A DNA stretch of 64,000 bases, taken from positions 124,001 to 188,000 of the forward strand of contig NZ_SJXJ01000009.1 of NCBI RefSeq assembly GCF_004337695.1. The letters are read 5' to 3'. Source of the stretch: Tenacibaculum sp. M341. GTDB taxonomy: Bacteria > Bacteroidota > Bacteroidia > Flavobacteriales > Flavobacteriaceae. A model generated the notes under the pieces. That model saw only the letters and a program-made list of their open reading frames with translations, ran no database searches and was not told the DNA's origin. The position numbers and the translations under genes were made by a program. Positions 62,820 through 64,000 of this stretch are shown here, in pieces; the first letter of the stretch is position 1, and each line of letters opens with the position of its first letter.

Positions 62820-63503
62820 TTATATCGTATTTAAAAATGATTGATATTTCTTTTCTATAGCTGTAAAACTTGTTTGATCAATATTAAACTCACCATACCA
62901 AACATAATCGTATAAATACAGTAAATATGAAAAAGGCTTACGCAATTCCGTTTTTTTCAAATCAAAAATATACTCAGAGTTTGTTTTATCTTTATCAAAG
63001 TTAATCAACTCTTTTTCATTCATTTTCTTCAATAAATGTAAATAGTAATATTTTGTAGCCTTTCTATAATCACCGTCTTGCTTTGCTTTTTCTAACAACT
63101 TTAAATAATCATTTTTATGAATATCTTCTTCATCATTAACAGCTACAATAGCTACTTTTTCAGTTTTATTTCTACTGAAATCCCACAATGAAACTTCATT
63201 ACTTAAAACACTTTTTACAATAATTAATATGACTATTAACGCTAATGCATAAGGAAAAATAGTTGCTAAAAAATCTACAACCGATTTAAAAAAAGTTAAG
63301 TCTACATCTTTTTCAGGTTTCTTCTCCTCTACTTCTTTTACAGGCTCTTCGTACTCTGTATAGGTAAAATCACTACCATTGTATTTAGATTTTAAATCTT
63401 CATTAAAAGCTCTATTTTCAGCTGGTACCACATCAATATTTTCTTCTTGAGAAGTAGCAACAAGACTAAAAAAAAGCATAAAAAACAGTAATAATTGCTT
63501 CAT
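62820..63503 (-). CDS. DUF4129-domain membrane protein
   Basis: A 227-aa protein with signal peptide (ending VATSQ), a short periplasmic part, one transmembrane helix (about 78-96) and a cytoplasmic DUF4129 domain (about 130-227: KNDYLKLLEKAKQDGDYRKATKYYYLHLLKKMNEKELINFDKDKTNSEYI). It is one of the conserved members of the MoxR cluster. Its start overlaps the upstream stop codon by one base (TAATG). Confidence 0.85.
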   Translation of the reverse strand: MKQLLLFFMLFFSLVATSQEENIDVVPAENRAFNEDLKSKYNGSDFTYTEYEEPVKEVEEKKPEKDVDLTFFKSVVDFLATIFPYALALIVILIIVKSVLSNEVSLWDFSRNKTEKVAIVAVNDEEDIHKNDYLKLLEKAKQDGDYRKATKYYYLHLLKKMNEKELINFDKDKTNSEYIFDLKKTELRKPFSYLLYLYDYVWYGEFNIDQTSFTAIEKKYQSFLNTI

Positions 63504-64000
63504 TATTTATTTAGTTTTTTAGCTGCCACTTTATAAGGCAATATTAAATAGTAATAAGAAATAGAAACCAGACTCGTTGCAATTATTAAGAAACATACAA
63601 ATCCAGGTACTTTATTATAGTATCGTGTTACATAACCTTCTAAAAAAGCAGCTACAAACGTAAAAGGAATTGTACTAATGAATATAAAAAAGGCTTCTCT
63701 TATTCCTTTTTTAAAGGACTCCATCCTTTTTAAAGCTCCTGGAAATAAAATACTAGCACCAATAATATAACCACAACCAGCTTCTATAACCATTCCGAAA
63801 ATTTCATATGTACCATGAATCCAAATTCCTTTTAAACTATCTAACAAAGTATTATTTTGATAGAAAAAAGCTTGAAAAACAGCTACCATGATTCCATTTT
63901 GAATAATATAAAAACCTGTACCTAACCCTAGGAACAACCCTGATAGAAACATGTAAATACCTACACGTAAATTATTTGCAAAAATTCCGATAAAACTTCC
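63503..64000 (-). CDS. SpoIIM-family membrane protein (N-terminus beyond window)
   Basis: At least 166 residues of a DUF95/SpoIIM membrane protein. The frame stays open to the right edge, and the first Met in the window (63952) is internal; upstream codons read GSFIGIFANNLRVGIYMFLSG. Family motifs include the N-N-L/I-R-V segment, GTGFYIIQNGIMVA, IWIHGTYEIFGMVIEAGCGYIIG and the C-terminal membrane helices. SpoIIM drives membrane migration in sporulation; in Bacteroidota the role is unknown. It belongs to the MoxR cluster. Confidence 0.85.
   Translation of the reverse strand, partial: GSFIGIFANNLRVGIYMFLSGLFLGLGTGFYIIQNGIMVAVFQAFFYQNNTLLDSLKGIWIHGTYEIFGMVIEAGCGYIIGASILFPGALKRMESFKKGIREAFFIFISTIPFTFVAAFLEGYVTRYYNKVPGFVCFLIIATSLVSISYYYLILPYKVAAKKLNK

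Noticed and set aside
1..64000. tRNA, rRNA, insertion sequences or prophage genes
   Set aside because: No cloverleaf, rRNA-like stretch, transposase or phage gene was recognised on either strand by reading; a covariance-model scan was not possible.

Overview
The window is a 64 kb, AT-rich, gene-dense chromosomal segment of a bacterium in the Bacteroidota, most likely a marine Flavobacteriaceae of the Tenacibaculum/Polaribacter kind. That placement is inference. It rests on TAnnTTTG-type -7 promoter elements without clear Shine-Dalgarno sites, OmpA/TonB-type cell-envelope proteins, SurA-like parvulins with flavobacterial signal peptides, a 7-bp AGTTAGA array, and gene clusters such as serC-serA-DUF1015 and SpoIIM-DUF4129-DUF4350-MoxR-DUF58. 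No rRNA, tRNA, insertion sequence, prophage or CRISPR array was seen. Most of the window is core genome with a few accessory pieces.

Regions: (1) 1-3.6 kb, minus strand: a DUF493 gene and three periplasmic peptidyl-prolyl isomerase genes, the last cut by the window edge. (2) 3.7-8.4 kb, plus: AAA_28-type NTPase, recQ, fmt, an HU gene and an exported pentapeptide-repeat protein. (3) 8.5-14.3 kb: a divergent flavodoxin-fold oxidoreductase/HxlR pair with two palindromic operators, an RlmL-like methyltransferase, a three-domain fasciclin lipoprotein and typA. (4) 14.6-19.7 kb, plus: a TetR-ABC-HlyD-TolC export operon whose own promoter carries a TetR-type palindrome and whose ATPase domain is non-canonical. 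(5) 19.7-27.9 kb, minus: the heme pathway hemA-hemCD(fusion)-hemB-hemL-PrcB-like lipoprotein-hemE, then a thioredoxin-like protein with one active-site Cys missing and an EI24 membrane protein. (6) 28.1-33.4 kb, plus: AraC regulator, alpha/beta hydrolase, TrmH-like methyltransferase, a 14-copy heptanucleotide array, then a secreted protein, hemH, cobS and a CobC-like phosphatase.

(7) 33.4-34.4 kb: an accessory pocket with an unannotated 53-aa double-glycine leader peptide whose core has four cysteines, flanked by strong inverted repeats, and a cupin. (8) 34.5-39.7 kb: yidC, a TonB-dependent-receptor-like barrel and an O-methyltransferase. (9) 39.8-45.0 kb, minus: AraC regulator followed by an SMP-30-like lipoprotein, a lipoprotein with two ABM-like and two SnoaL-like domains, and a GMC oxidoreductase; probably one regulated accessory pathway. 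(10) 45.1-51.8 kb: ferredoxin/LuxC divergent pair, then serC, a serA homologue that has lost its key residues, DUF1015, YggS and a DnaQ/GIY-YIG protein. (11) 51.9-54.6 kb: two tandem paralogues, each with two TonB C-terminal domains. (12) 54.7-58.7 kb: HD phosphohydrolase, 7TM histidine kinase, DEAD-box helicase. (13) 58.8-64 kb, minus: DUF805 gene and the SpoIIM-DUF4129-DUF4350-MoxR-DUF58 cluster, cut by the right edge.

The most interesting items are the double-glycine peptide (33.76 kb), the apparently inactive SerA (47.8 kb), the interleaved inverted repeats before hemB (25.03 kb), the non-canonical ABC ATPase (15.3 kb) and the regulated GMC/SMP-30/SnoaL cluster (40-45 kb).
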